DNA of 64,000 nucleotides from Polytrichum commune (Eukaryota; Streptophyta; Polytrichopsida; Polytrichales; Polytrichaceae): positions 18,614,144 to 18,678,143 of the forward strand of contig OX485809.1 of assembly GCA_950295325.1 (NCBI GenBank), read 5' to 3'. Position 1 is the stretch's first letter. Every line of letters begins with the position of its first letter. The notes beneath the pieces were generated by a model. The model was given only the letters and a program-made list of their open reading frames with translations, made no database searches and had not been told where the DNA came from. A program made the position numbers and the translations under genes. Positions 10,846-22,204 of the stretch are shown here, in pieces.

Positions 10846-11157
10846 GTGGGTTTACAATCTCCATATCTACCATCGACCCTCAATTTTTCATGTGTATCGT
10901 CAAAGTAACTAACCCTCATTGTGTATATCTAAATGCAGTGTTGGCAAGATGATGGAACAATTGTCATCTCCTCCTAGGTCGTTGTTGCTTCCTATATATG
11001 CGGAGAGCATTGCTCTAGCACAAGCAGCCACGTCAACACCTACAAGTCGGCCGAAGTCTCGCCAATTTAATCCCAATGTGGAGATGTTGTTCCATTTAGA
11101 GGCATCAGAGGACAATGGGGCATTTAGATAGTTGAAAATATCATCCACCATATGTTT

Positions 11158-11180
11158 GATTGGATTGGATTGGATTGGAT
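11158..11180 (+). repeat. Short (GGATT)n microsatellite
   Basis: Four to five GGATT units follow the last exon-like block of the methyltransferase-like gene. The complementary CCAAT repeat appears near 13197-13213. Confidence 0.7.
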
Positions 11181-11239
11181 ATGGTTGGTTAGAAATGTGA
11201 AATGACATTGGATTTGACATTCTAATAAAACAAAACAAT

Positions 11240-12080
11240 TGAAGCCATTTCTTTGCATTGTTTTTGAATTACCACAACTAGTGGAGAGTGATTTTAAGTA
11301 AGCAAATTCTTCTTACTCATAAACAATATGCTCAAATAACTTAGTCCCCCCCCCCGGAAACACCTCCATTAATGCATTTCTCAATGCTTGAAATATGTTT
11401 ACATTTGTTTTGTTGAATCTAACAACAATATTAAGATTCATCAGGAAACCCTCATGCCAATCTTGTGGTTATTGATTTTGAAAGTAGAATTGTGATAAAT
11501 TCATTAGGTTTGTTAGATTTTGTTTGCACTCCCCACTTCTAATATATAAAGAAATATGCAACCAATTATGCCAAAATACCACGGTTATAGGATAATATTG
11601 GGTGTAATTCCAATTATTTTTCATCCCTCACTGCTCACAACTTACTGCTCATTGCTCACCGCTCACTGCTCACCGCTCACATGATAGCACCCCCCCCCCC
11701 CACACTGCCTACTTGAATATGTTATGGTCACCTTTCTCAATTGGGGATGCCTATATGGGTGTGCTATATGACAAGGCCATGTGGAAAATGGACACCAAAA
11801 ACATACATGTTTCAATGAGATTGAACAATGTGCTAAAAATATAGACACTACCTATTATAGGTTGAATAATGTGCTATTTTGAACTAGGATATAAATATAT
11901 TTGGATTTATGCATGAATCTTGGACAATTCCAACCACTGATATGACATACACTAGATCATAAAACTACACAACGTATGTGGGTTGGCGAACATAGAACAC
12001 AAACATTTGAATTTGTGGTTGTTATGTTGTTAGTTTTGATGTTGTCATTTGATGTTTTTGTCCCCGCAAGTGCACATCCC
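11240..12080. other. Non-coding spacer with a CTCACTG repeat and C-runs
   Basis: No gene is supported. Bases 11626-11681 repeat a roughly 10-bp CTGCTCACCG-like unit about five times. C-runs occur at about 11346-11355 and 11690-11701. Confidence 0.5.
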
Positions 12081-12084
12081 TTAC

Positions 12085-12360
12085 TATTTTTGGACAAGTG
12101 GTTTGTCCAAATGCGACCTTGCCAAGGTTGAGGTTGAGGGTTCAAGTCCTTTTTTCCGCTTGAGTTTTTCTTTGCCAAGTTTTTCTTTGCTCAGTTTTCC
12201 TTTGTATAAAATGTTAGTTTTTGGGAGGGCCTATGTGATAATTCAAAGAGAAGAAGAACCTTCACTTTGGTTTCCTATAAGTTTCTTGACTCCACTTATG
12301 GAACTTGAAACAACAATCTTTGTAATTTATGTCTAGTAGATGGATGAGACAAATCCTAAG
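12085..12360 (+). mobile_element. Candidate tRNA-derived SINE
   Basis: TGGACAAGTGG (about 12089) resembles a pol III A box, and GGTTCAAGTCC (about 12139) is a textbook B box. Their spacing is near 50 bases, as in tRNA-headed SINEs. The following 200 bases are T-rich with no clear tail and no target-site duplication that I could find, so only the head is well supported. Confidence 0.35.
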
Positions 12361-12830
12361 CACATCCAATGGCCCAAAATGTGTGCAAAGTTGGAAGTGT
12401 CCACAATAGCACCACACATCTTAATAGCTAACGCAATTGGAAGGACCTATCATCTATGTGATCACTTAATGAGATAGAGAATCTTCACTTTAAGGTATGT
12501 GTGCCTAAAGTGGACACTTCCAACATTTCAACATATGCAAGGGCTTGAGAACCCAAAGAATTCATATGAACACATGAATAGATCCAATAAGAACATGAGA
12601 AGTGTAACTACTATTTCTAGAGTAATAAGCGAATGTATTTTGAATTCTTGAAGTGGCTTTGTAGATTTGTTTAAATGCTTTTCTTTCATAATTATAAATT
12701 TGAGACTTGCACATGTACATATATGCTAGAAGGTCATGCTGGATTTAATGGACTAACCACAATTAGATTCTATTACGTAGAGATGATTAAGCCAATTTGG
12801 CTATTCAAGAAGAAAACACACTGCATTGTT

Positions 12831-13053
12831 TTGTCTAATTAGTGTGGGCCACACTAATTCCCACTTACCCACACTATTTTTTAATTACAATTTGAAGTGG
12901 CCCATTGTAATTTCTAGTGTGAAAAATTAATTTGGGTTTTTTTGTTGTGCATATTTAAATGAAAACTCAAGGCAAGTCAAGTAGTAAGAAAATTAATGTG
13001 GGCCGCATTAAATTCCAACCCACATAAATTTCCCATCCACACTAATTAGACAA
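12831..13053. mobile_element. Candidate MITE, 17-bp perfect inverted ends
   Basis: The segment begins TTGTCTAATTAGTGTGG and ends with its exact reverse complement. Internally it repeats GTGGGCC/CCACAC motifs in both directions. I could not settle the target-site duplication, so the superfamily is open. It is non-coding. Confidence 0.6.
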
Positions 13054-13422
13054 ACCCATGTACTTATAAATGGTCATTGATCACTTTAGGGTTACATACC
13101 TTAGCCTCTTGTAACGTTTGCATCTCAACTCCAACACCAAATCTTGAAACAATAATCTACGCGATTTCCAATTGCTAACCGGATGGGATGATTCCCAATC
13201 CAATCCAATCCAATGGCAAAAATTGTGTAATAAGCTTGAGTTATGGAGTTGGGAAGTGCCATTAGACTAATGCCCCCTCCCCACCTAACATTAGCAAAAA
13301 CCGGGTATTTAGCCTAAAACCCACCTTAATATCTAGGGCTTAGGTATTAAGGTCCACTACCGGGTTTGGTTATAGATGGTAGGTGTGGGCCTAATATCCA
13401 GGTTCGTCTTATTTCAACGACC

Positions 13423-13917
13423 CACGGGTAGATCACTCTAAGGCATTTTTGTGCACCACGTGCGGCTGGGGGTTTTTTGTTTTGGGGCTATTTACCTTTA
13501 AGGGTTGAATTAAAGCCTCCCTATAATTACTTAAATTTAAAAAATGGCCCATTTGTTTGCACCCTTCCATTACTTATATTGTCCAAGTCACTGCAATTTT
13601 TTGTACTCTATATTCCTTTTAAGCCATTTTTGGACAAGACGGAAATCCCAATTATCATCCATCCCCGTGAGTCCTAAACCCATTTACATACCATACTAAA
13701 CATACCTTCTAGGATCCTTATCTTCAGCCCTTATATTAATTTTACAAAAAATTAATGGCCCACGTTTTATGTCCATCTAACTTATAATGGGATTGTCTAC
13801 ATTTAATGGCCCCTTCATTATTTGGAATTCCTTTATAATTTTTATTTCAAATAATTTTAATCCTCTCTATATTATGCCTCACGTCATTTTTAAAATGCAC
13901 TAAGTGATCTACCCGTG
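13423..13917. mobile_element. hAT-type MITE, CACGGG-ended family, copy 2
   Basis: This 495-bp element begins CACGGGTAGATCACT and ends AGTGATCTACCCGTG, a perfect inverted repeat, flanked by the 8-bp duplication CAACGACC on both sides. Most of its length is closely similar to the copy at 19950-20510. No transposase frame is present, and a 66-codon open stretch inside is incidental. Confidence 0.93.
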
Positions 13918-13925
13918 CAACGACC

Positions 13926-14760
13926 CAACAACCTTCTTAACTCTACCGCTAAATTTGGTTATAAAAGTGATGGGAGAATCCCAGCTCCCAAGCCTACCGA
14001 AGGCCCCTAACGGCATTGAACGTACAACTGCCATTTTAGATGTGCTCGAAATTCATAGGCCAATGGAAATGCGACAAGAGCACCTCACCTCCAGCATGAA
14101 CAATCGTTTTAAGGGATTTGCGGAACACAACATTGTGGAATTTGCACCTTCTTCGAGACGATGCAGCTGGTTTAGGGTCTTTGTGTCGCATGGCACGCTA
14201 CGCTTGTGCAAATTATCGGTCTATCTATCTGTCTCTGTTGGGTGGGATGCTTGTGTGATGCGAGTGTGATGTTGGTTGTCCCGGACTGCCACTACGGCGC
14301 TCTGCTTCAAGGTTTACGAATATGTCGGAGAGATTTGAGGTTCGAACACTAAGAAACATGCTCACTTTGTCCTCTCTTTGTGTGTCGTAGCGTTGTAACT
14401 TCTTCATGTGTCGTAGTTTTCTTCTTCTCTTCTTTTGGATTTTAAATTGTGGTAATAGAAGTCTTCTATATTTAATTGTTTAAGATTCCTCTTAATTCTT
14501 AGCTTGTATCAAGTTTCTTCTTTTACCTTCCTTATGATAAGCACCAAGAAATGCCAGATCCTTGGTATCGTTGTAGTCAAGGAGCTTTTGTAAACTAAGT
14601 GTCTTTGTGAACCCTTTGAGTGGTCCACCACTCTGCGGGATCACTTTTAGTTAGAATGTTAGCATTAAAAGTTAGAATTGATAGGGAATTTAGGGAAAAT
14701 TAGTTCATTTAGCATTTAGCCTAGAAGAAAGAAGGTCAAAATGAAACTAAGTAGTGCTAG
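13926..14760. other. Spacer, no supported gene
   Basis: An open frame of about 120 codons starts inside the MITE and runs to about 14269. It has no domain that I recognise and its start lies in transposon sequence. The rest is non-coding and T-rich. Confidence 0.3.
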
Positions 14761-14765
14761 AAGAT

Positions 14766-14930
14766 AGCAAAGTAGAAAAAATATGCTAGCTAGCAAAAAC
14801 AACTAGCTAAGCAAATATGAGTAGATGCTAGCTAAACAAATATTAGTAGATGCTAGCTAAACAAATATTAGTAGATGCTAGCTATTAAGCAAATGTTAGT
14901 AAATGTTAGCTAAGCAAGTGTTAGTTTATT
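14766..14930 (+). repeat. ~28-bp tandem repeat (TAGATGCTAGCTAAACAAATA unit family)
   Basis: Five to six imperfect copies of a unit containing ATGCTAGCTAAACAAATATT lie head to tail, two of them virtually identical. The GCTAGC core is palindromic. No coding potential. Confidence 0.8.
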
Positions 14931-14934
14931 AGTT

Positions 14935-15735
14935 AGTGTAAGGCACACAAGACTATTGGAGGTGTTTTACGTATGAAGACAAAATCGGCTTGAAGACTTT
15001 TGAAGACAAAAAAGAAAGAGGGGGCTACTTGCCCACTTGCCCCCTTGCCAACTCGATGGCGAAAAATTAAAAGATTTCTAGGTTCCCCGTCGGAGCCACC
15101 TCGGCGAGAGGGTGGCAACCTCAACCGGGAAAACCCCCGAGCCAAAATTTCAGGAAAGGGTTTGAAAAATGGATCCGGTGGAGGAGGGGTCCAACCCTTT
15201 TGTGAGAGGGTTTAAAAACCCCTCCTTCTACCTTGTAGGTCTCTCTCTTCTTCTAATGCTTGGGCGAAGCCCTGCTTCAATGTAGTTAGGAAAAAATCCT
15301 TTAGTATGCATTCTCAATGGCCTAAAAGAAAGGCTTGAGAACCTCCTCTACTCTCTCTCCTAGTTAGAATGTGTGTTTATTAACACACCAACAAAATGAT
15401 TCATTCTTTTGTAGAGGTAGGTTGGATGGTAGAATTTTGAGTGGAGGCATTGTAGACCTCATCTGCCAATGCCCTGAAGGCTTAGTTCAGAAGCTAGAAA
15501 AATATACTTATCATTTTTCTCTTAGAGAGATTTCCTATAGCTATCCATAGCCGTTTCCCATTTGTGATTTGGTTAAGATGACAATTAGTTATGGATTTTC
15601 AAAGATGGAGTAGAAAAAACTGGGTGGTCTTGTGGGTAGCGGCTGCTGGATCAGACCTGCAAGCCCAATAGGAATTTTAATTCCAAGAAGTTATATTTTT
15701 TCCAAGTAGAACCTTTGTGTAGCTTTCCAAAATGG
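14935..15735. other. Spacer with promoter-like composition
   Basis: Bases 15010-15260 are less AT-rich and include a GTTTAAAAACCCCT segment followed by a CT-rich tract (CTCTCTCTTCTTC), reminiscent of a retrotransposon LTR promoter. No matching second LTR or TG...CA boundaries with a duplication were found, so no element is claimed. Confidence 0.3.
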
Positions 15736-15736
15736 C

Positions 15737-16010
15737 TTAGAACATTTGATTTGAGCATGATTTGAATTAGATATGAATTGTGCAAGATGGGATACATAGT
15801 TTGAGAACTTTTGGTTGACTGCTGCATTACAGAGGATCTGCTGGGTTCACTTCGGCTTACCTTTCTAATCACATATTTTTATCAAATACATCTTTTTAAT
15901 ATCTCTCCAGGGTCATATAGAACGTTTGATTTGAGTAAGATTTGAATTAGATATGAATTGTTGAAGGCGAGATACATAGTTTAAGCTTTCTTGATTGATT
16001 GCTGTGTTAC
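15737..16010. repeat. Tandem duplication, ~179-bp period
   Basis: A block with GATTTGAATTAGATATGAAT, GATACATAGTTT and a GCTGYRTTACA motif occurs at about 15739-15845 and again at 15918-16025. The copies differ at perhaps one base in six. No coding potential is evident. Confidence 0.7.
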
Positions 16011-16029
16011 AAGGAGTCTACTGAATTTC

Positions 16030-17600
16030 TATTAGCTTAACCTGCTGATGTCATAATTTTTCTAGTTAGAACATATTCATAGCTTTCCAATGGTATAAGG
16101 AAAGCCTAGACCCAAGTAGTAAGGAATGTGCTATGAATGTTTGAAGTTAGAAGTTAGATAGGTGGGTTGGAAGGGTCGGCTGAATCGACCTCACACTTCC
16201 AACCCTCATAACTTTTGTATTTTTTATCCGATTCAAGTGATTTTTAGATCATTGGAAAGATAATTAGGTGCACTAAGTATAAATATTATTCTTAAGATTA
16301 AATTACAGCGTAGAATAAATACTTTATATTTTAATTGTTAACTAAGGTACGCTTACTACCAAACTAGTTACAAAGAAGGAGGCAAGGTCGACGCTAGGGA
16401 AGTGAAGCAAAGAAGGAGGTAGCGGCTCGGCCTACATCGAGCCCAAATCAACCGAGGAGAATTGAGGTAAATTTACTAACGCTAGCCTTCCATTTAGGGT
16501 TGGAGGGAGCGCGGCTAAGGTACGCATCTATAAACCCATTCACCTATCTCGTAAGGTCTTGACCACTTGACCGCCAAGGAAATATCCAACTCCATTGTTT
16601 TCGGGGCCCTTGGTATGTTTTGTGGTAGTAGCTTCATTTATTAGCAAGTTTCGTGTGTGGTAAGTCGGATTAATCACCGACACGACCACTCTGAATGTTG
16701 TTGGTGGAAAGGTGGGGTTAATGACCCGCGAATCCACTATTATGTTGTTGGCCCCATAGATTGGGAGTAATGGCCCCAATTTATGAAGATTGCACAATAG
16801 GTTGAACCTACAGGTTGTCCATCACCCTGGTCCCATTGAGTTGAATTTCGTGGTCTATCCAGTGTAAACACATTTAATAATCAAAACATACAAAATAAAT
16901 CGTAAACCCTTGTTGGCAAGAGACCCGAATCGGAAACTTAACTCGGTAGAATCACACCACCCTTCGAACCATTGATGTCCGAAGGGTTTGAGATGTTAGT
17001 CGACCTTCAAAGGACCTGCACGAGGCCTTAGAAGGTTCCGAGGTAAGGGGTGCACCAACCAGGTAAGGGGTGATGCCTAATATATTAATGTAGTGAGTTA
17101 GGACGTGCAAACAAAAGTAAGTAATTAAGAAGGAATTTGTGTGAAGGGTGGGACTTAGGCCAAGTTCCTCCGCTTAGAAAACTAAATAGAACTAAATAAA
17201 GAAATAGGAAGAATTGAATGGTCCATCAAATTGTCGTTATTCCATTCGTTGAGTTAGGGTGGTATGAGTCACACCCGGTTGGGTGTATCAGAACCATCCC
17301 AATTCACAAATTAGGATTGCCTTGGTTTCAAGGCTGGTGCGTCTACGCGTAGAATAGGTTGTAGGTTAAGGTTAGAACTAGATATGAAATTGGTTAGTGG
17401 AGTTTAAAGCCACACTAGTAAAAAACTAAGGCCCAACCTCCGGAGGTACTACGACGCATATTTAATCTCCCTTAAAAATCTAACTACTCACGTTATACAC
17501 CTATCATCCGGGTTCGGCTTGGGCGCCTGCAAATGCAGGCCACCTTCACTGAAGGGCTTGTGTGATACTTTTAGGCTCCCTCGAAAGGGGGTGGCCCAAA
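16030..17600. other. Spacer, no supported gene
   Basis: Moderately GC-balanced non-coding DNA. It includes a near-duplicate AGGTAAGGGGTG motif at about 17041 and 17060. No domain-bearing frame or element ends could be supported. Confidence 0.35.
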
Positions 17601-17624
17601 AGTACCACAGTCTTCTCTAAGTAA

Positions 17625-17940
17625 CTTGCTTCAAGTAGCCGAGTGTCCAAGTAGCCTTCTTTAAGTGGCCATGTCACGGTCTTCAAGTATTCAATTAATC
17701 TACTTCAAATACCCAAGTAGCCAAGTAATCTCCTTCGAGTAAACAAACAACCTTACACAAGTAGCTAAGTAACCCTCTTTAAATAGCCAAGTAACACCCT
17801 TCAAGTAACCAAGTAACACTTTCCAAGTAGCCAAGTAACCCTTTTTAAGTAGCCAAGTAACACTCTTCAAGTAGTTAAGTATTTCTCTCAAGTAGTCAAA
17901 AATATCCTTTTAAGTAGCAAGTAACAATTCTTTAAGTTGT
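17625..17940 (+). repeat. AAGTAGCCAAGTAAC minisatellite
   Basis: Ten or more imperfect units of about 22-30 bases carry a CAAGTAGCCAAGTAACNCT core. The lysine/leucine/tyrosine-rich frame read across it on the minus strand is an artefact of the repeat. Confidence 0.8.
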
Positions 17941-18089
17941 TGAGTTGCCTTGTTGGCTCTATCTGTAGGACAGAGACTATGCATCAACTTCTATGTTTCA
18001 AGAGCAAATTTCCTAACCACTTTGTGTTCACACTTGGATGTTACTTGTTCTTATTATTTTTGGTCCAATTTATTTACCATGGATGATGA

Positions 18090-18320
18090 AAGCTTGCATA
18101 TTTTGGACAACTAACAAAAGAATTCAACTATTAGTTAACTAGTTGCCTTTCGTAATTATAGTTGTGCGATTTGACCTGCCAAAAAATGTAGTTAACTATA
18201 GTTGTTCTAAAATCTAGTTAATTATAGTTATATCTATATCATGTTAACTGTAGTCGTTCCCTAAAATGTATTGAATAAAATCCAATTGACTATAGTTGGT
18301 TATAGGTATAGTAAATAGCC
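18090..18320. repeat. Dispersed repeat shared with 1120-1270
   Basis: This segment and the one at 1120-1270 share AATTCAACTATTAGTTAACT and a following TATAGTTGT...GATTTGAC stretch. The motifs TAGTTAACTATAGTT and relatives recur on both strands, so the DNA can form several small hairpins. No ends or duplications were found. Confidence 0.6.
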
Positions 18321-18780
18321 ATGGGCTGGCATGAGCAAAGTGTACAACTACAATTGGAGTCTTTCATAAGAAAAGACAGAGCCTCACGGTTTCTACCGTT
18401 TTCTTGTTAAACTAACCTTCTCTAATGCCTAAGTATTCTCTCTCCAAAATGATCAAGTAATCAAATGACTAAGTTATCTTGATTGTCTCCCTTAATTATT
18501 ATTCTCCGTTAGCGGAGTTCCTTTCCGATAGGACATAGGTAGCAATTAACTTAATAACTATCAAACTATGATTAGATACCATCTTGTCGTGTAACATAGT
18601 CTTCCTCTCTACGTGTGTAATACTTCTGTTGCGCACTTTCCATTTCCTCGTCAATAATTGAGGAGGCATCCTCACTTCATTCTTTTGAGTTTATCATTTC
18701 TCTTAATCTTTTCAATTCTCTTATGATGTAACCTTAGTTTCTAAATTTTATTCCTCATTGTATCACTTGCAGTCTTTCTT
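18320..18780. other. Spacer, no supported feature
   Basis: AT-rich, non-coding, with no internal repeat that I can support. Confidence 0.3.
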
Positions 18781-18784
18781 TAGC

Positions 18785-18965
18785 ACATGATCCAATATAT
18801 CTCAGTCTTGGTTATATTTAGGCACAATTTATTTTTAGTGCAGATATGATCTATTTCAGTCTCGGTTATAATAAGGTACAATTTATTTTTAGTGTAGATG
18901 TGATATATTTCAATATTTTCTATAATTAGTCATGATATATTTTTAGTGAATAATATATTCTATAT
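18785..18965 (+). repeat. ~58-bp tandem repeat, three units
   Basis: Units starting near 18788, 18847 and 18902 share YGATMYATTTCAGTCTYGGTTATA and ATTTATTTTTAGTG segments. The third unit is the most diverged. Non-coding. Confidence 0.7.
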
Positions 18966-19941
18966 TATTTTGGTTATAAATAGGCACATTCTTAATATAG
19001 ATTGTCAATGATATCATGTAAGCAAATCAAGAGATCAATGCAATATGTTTTTTTGTTCATAACTCTTCTCATTTATTAAAACACTCTCACTTTTGGATTA
19101 ATTGTCTCCTTAGATATTGTAAGGTAGATAGGATTCAATATGTTTTTAATAGAAATGACTATGATAATGAGGTTTCTTCAAATTGTATTAATCCCAATCC
19201 ATCCCTTTCATATTATAAGGATTTTGTAATAGAAAGAATGTGGAAAGTTGCATGGAATTTAATTGTTTAGGCAATAGTTGTTCACTTCAATTTCCTCACC
19301 TCTCTTTCTCTCTCTTTCCTCCTCTTATAGTTGTTTTGTAAATTGAGTCAATCTTTTCACATATCTAATCTCTTAATTCAATTGTCAATGACTCACATAA
19401 AAACCTCTCAAGTCTCACTCGTTTATTTTTGTAACAACACCTCATATCATAACTCTCATCCATACTGTCATGTATTATACTCTCCTCATGTGAGCGCCTA
19501 ATATTATACTTCAAACAATTGCCTTTCATTTACCTTCCAATTTCTACATGTGTTCCACATCATTTTTGCTACATAAGCTATTTCTCTTCAACTTATGTAA
19601 CTACCTCACCTCATGTGAGTTTCTATAATTTTCCTACAACTATCTCAAGTTACGTTCACAACCTCTCAACTTGATTATGTCTAAGTTAACAATTTTACTT
19701 TGCCTCTACCTTGATTGCAATGAAGAAGGTTGAGCTTGAAGCTCGTGTATTCAAAATGATAAAGATACAGGGGACCTAGCTCTTGTGTAGCTTATCAACA
19801 TGAATAAGGTAAGGTGTTCTAATTCTATTCCTAACTCTATATATAGTGAGAGGAGGTGCCTAACATGTGTCCCTTCTCCTATATTACTTTATCTTGCTAT
19901 TTTTTTCTAAGAAGATGAAGATAACCCTTCCGGAGTCCTCA
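18966..19941. other. Spacer, no supported feature
   Basis: AT-rich DNA with CT-rich patches (about 19300-19325). No frame, element end or repeat can be supported. Confidence 0.3.
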
Positions 19942-19949
19942 AAGAAAGC

Positions 19950-20510
19950 CACGGGTAGGTCACTCTAAGGCATTTTTGTGCACCACGTGCGGTTGGGGGT
20001 TTTTTGTTTTGGGGCTATTTACCTTCAAGGGCTGAATTAAAACCTCCCTATAATTACTTAAATTTCAAAAATGGCCCATTTGTTTGCACCCTTCCATTAC
20101 TTATATTGTCCAAGTCACTGCAATTTTTTGTACTCTATATTCCTTTTAAGTAATAAAAGCTAATCTACTTCCTAACGCATTGACGAGTGTTAAGGGAAAC
20201 CATGGAAACAAAGAAGGGTGCAAGCAATAATATCATTGCAAACAAAGTTATGAAGAAAACACATAGGAGACCATAGCAAACATACTAAACATACCTTCTA
20301 GGATCCTTATCTTCAGCCCCTATATTAATTTTACAAAAAAATAATCGCCCACATTTTATGTCCATCTAACTTACTTATAATGGGATTGTCTACATTTAAT
20401 GGCCCCTTCATTATTTGGAATTCCTTTATAATTTTTATTTCAAATGATTTTAATCCTCTCTATATTATGCCGCACGTCGTTTTTAAAATGCACTAAGTGA
20501 CCTACCCGTG
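19950..20510. mobile_element. hAT-type MITE, CACGGG-ended family, copy 3
   Basis: A 561-bp relative of the element at 13423, ending CACGGGTAGGTCACT / AGTGACCTACCCGTG and flanked by a perfect 8-bp duplication AAGAAAGC (19942-19949 and 20511-20518). It carries about 130 bp of unrelated sequence in the middle (about 20150-20280) where copy 2 has about 80 bp of other sequence, so the two copies differ by an internal replacement. Confidence 0.93.
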
Positions 20511-20997
20511 AAGAAAGCACATATAATCCTCATCTCCTTTTATATTCAAAATGTGGTAGATTATGTTCTAAAATCTACATATCACTATCTAGGTTTGGAG
20601 GGATTTTCAAGGATAACCCAAGAAGTCATTTCTTGGCCCTTGCTTACTTCCACCTCCAGTTGCCTCACCTATGTGGCCTAGGTGAGTACTAATCACCATG
20701 GGGCTCCCTAATCCCAAGTGGCTTGCTACATGGCTTACTAATCTATCAAATAATCTCACCAATGTTTACTTGCCTCCTACATAGTCTACTAGTCTAAATT
20801 GGCTTACTAATGGTGCCCTTTTAACTTTACGTGGTTACTAATTTGATTGTTTTTACTAATTTGGTAACCGGCCCGTAGGCCCCTCAAATCTAATCACATA
20901 ATCCTCCTTAAGTGGCGACTATGGTGATTTTTAACTTGCATTGTTGATCAACACCCGGACCCTTTACTTGATACCCTAGCGGCCTTAGACTAATATA

Positions 20998-21252
20998 TGT
21001 GTCATGGCACTATTGGTTCTGACTTGATCAAAATTCCGATACCCTTTAGATTGCTAATGGGGTATTTATCAGGAATAGGCACTTCTACTATAGAAATCAA
21101 TGGTAGTGACCTAATTTTGATCAAGACCCCATTCTAATCAAGACCCCATTGGCAATCTATAGGGCACTAGAATTTTGATTTCGTTGGTACTAAATTTCAA
21201 TTAGGATGTGGTTGAAATTCGATCATGCCAGAACCAATAGTGCCATGACACA
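20998..21252. repeat. Foldback / candidate MITE
   Basis: The segment begins TGTGTCATGGCACTATTGGT and ends with the reverse complement of that sequence. A second inner pair (CAAAATTC...TAGATTGC against its complement) extends the arms. A single unpaired copy of one arm lies inverted at about 61820-61900. No clear target-site duplication. Confidence 0.65.
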
Positions 21253-21289
21253 TGTCTTGGTTTTGAGAGCTAAAGTGAGGAGGAATGAG

Positions 21290-21960
21290 CGATTATGACA
21301 TGCTCTAGACATTAATAATATGTTCGGGCCAACTTTTGGCTTCAAGATTCACAATGATTTTGATTTAAGAAATAAAATTACCGAAAATTTTGCAGTCCTT
21401 CTGATTCCATCTTCCTACACGGGAAAAATTTGTAGCACCTTGTACTTCTCCAAACCTGGAACAAAATCTCTTACGTCATTGGTTATCGGTGCCTCTACTC
21501 TAATCTTACCTACACTTTTGAATTTTTTTTTTTTGCTCAAGTAATTTGGATCAACGTATGATATTCGAGGATTTCGTACCTCTAGAAAACACAAAAGATA
21601 AACCTAGTTACCATGGCCCGATAGTAAAGGTGATCATGCATATTAACGTATGTGGGTGTTATGTGGTTATTTTTCTTGATTGGACACCTATATTTGATTG
21701 GTGTGTAATTAGGTGAGGATCAAAGGCAATCTAGTTCTTGTTGATGTTTTATCATAGATTTGCTAATGCAACGCAAATTTGAAGGCAAATTGTTTTATCA
21801 ATAGAAAGGTGGAGAACAAGGAAAACAAACCAAATAACACTTTGGATACCTTAAGTCTTTTGTAATTTGTTCACCAAGTCCATGCCTCTAAGTTGGGTCA
21901 TTCATGTAGTGCCAAACCTACATTTCATTGGCCTTTTCAACAAAAAGGTTCATGTGATTG
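21290..21960 (+). repeat. Dispersed repeat D1, copy 1 (carries an ORF remnant)
   Basis: This block matches, in the opposite direction, about 61130-61790. Both contain a frame encoding YVVIFLDW...IF.WCV and a conserved ...RFANATQI end, though this copy has stops inside it. Two further partial copies are at 27835-28080 and 30160-30270. Preservation of a protein-like stretch across copies suggests a captured gene fragment or a transposon gene that I cannot name. Confidence 0.55.
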
Positions 21961-22202
21961 GTGGGATGGTCACATCTTCTTTAAATCATGACCAATGAAT
22001 ATGAAAGACCCTTGACATTCAACAAAGTAATGTTGACCTGTTCATTGCACCTATGCCATCCTTGCATCATCCACTCACATTCTGCCACCTACAGTCCTTT
22101 TTGAAACTTTTGAACGGGTCAACATTACTTTGTAGAATGTCATGGGTCTTTCATGATCAACAATTGGTCATGATTTAAAGAAGACACGACCATCCTACCA
22201 AC
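21955..22202. repeat. Foldback with ~90-bp arms
   Basis: The left arm (GGTGGGATGGTCACATCTTC, then AAATCATGACCAAT, then GAAAGACCCTTGACATT) is mirrored by the right arm ending in the reverse complement near 22200. The right arm alone is repeated at about 60960-61120 beside the second D1 copy, so this hairpin was probably part of the D1 family before rearrangement. Confidence 0.65.
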
Positions 22203-22204
22203 GA

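Larger units (their letters stand above)
7579..11131 (+). pseudogene. ParB-like plus amino-methyltransferase-like gene, about 11 exons, probably decayed
   Basis: Eleven exon-like blocks share one strand and are bounded by GT-AG signals with short introns of about 85-150 bp: 7579-8108, 8198-8381, 8470-8668, 8754-8969, 9073-9299, 9448-9593, 9639-9809, 9820-10020, 10126-10473, 10578-10845 and 10939-11131. Phases agree across most early junctions. The first block resembles a ParB/sulfiredoxin-fold domain and blocks nine to eleven a beta-class N6-adenine/N4-cytosine methyltransferase (entries below). The middle blocks are lysine/tryptophan-rich and unrecognised. Several defects argue for a pseudogene: a one-base slip in an A-run near 8604-8611, no good donor after block six, stops near 9807 and 10782, and a phase mismatch between the last two blocks. 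No convincing start codon precedes block one, so a 5' exon is missing or lies in or beyond the tandem array. It is not an annotated family that I can name. Confidence 0.6.

Noticed and set aside
13904-14269. Open frame of 121 codons, plus strand
   Set aside because: The start lies inside a MITE terminus, with no domain, homologue or splice signal.
14640-16370. A large LTR (TATA-like motif, CT-rich tract)
   Set aside because: No second copy, no paired TG...CA ends and no target duplication were found.
17700-17891. Leucine/tyrosine/lysine-rich frame, minus strand
   Set aside because: It is a direct translation of the AAGTAGCC minisatellite.
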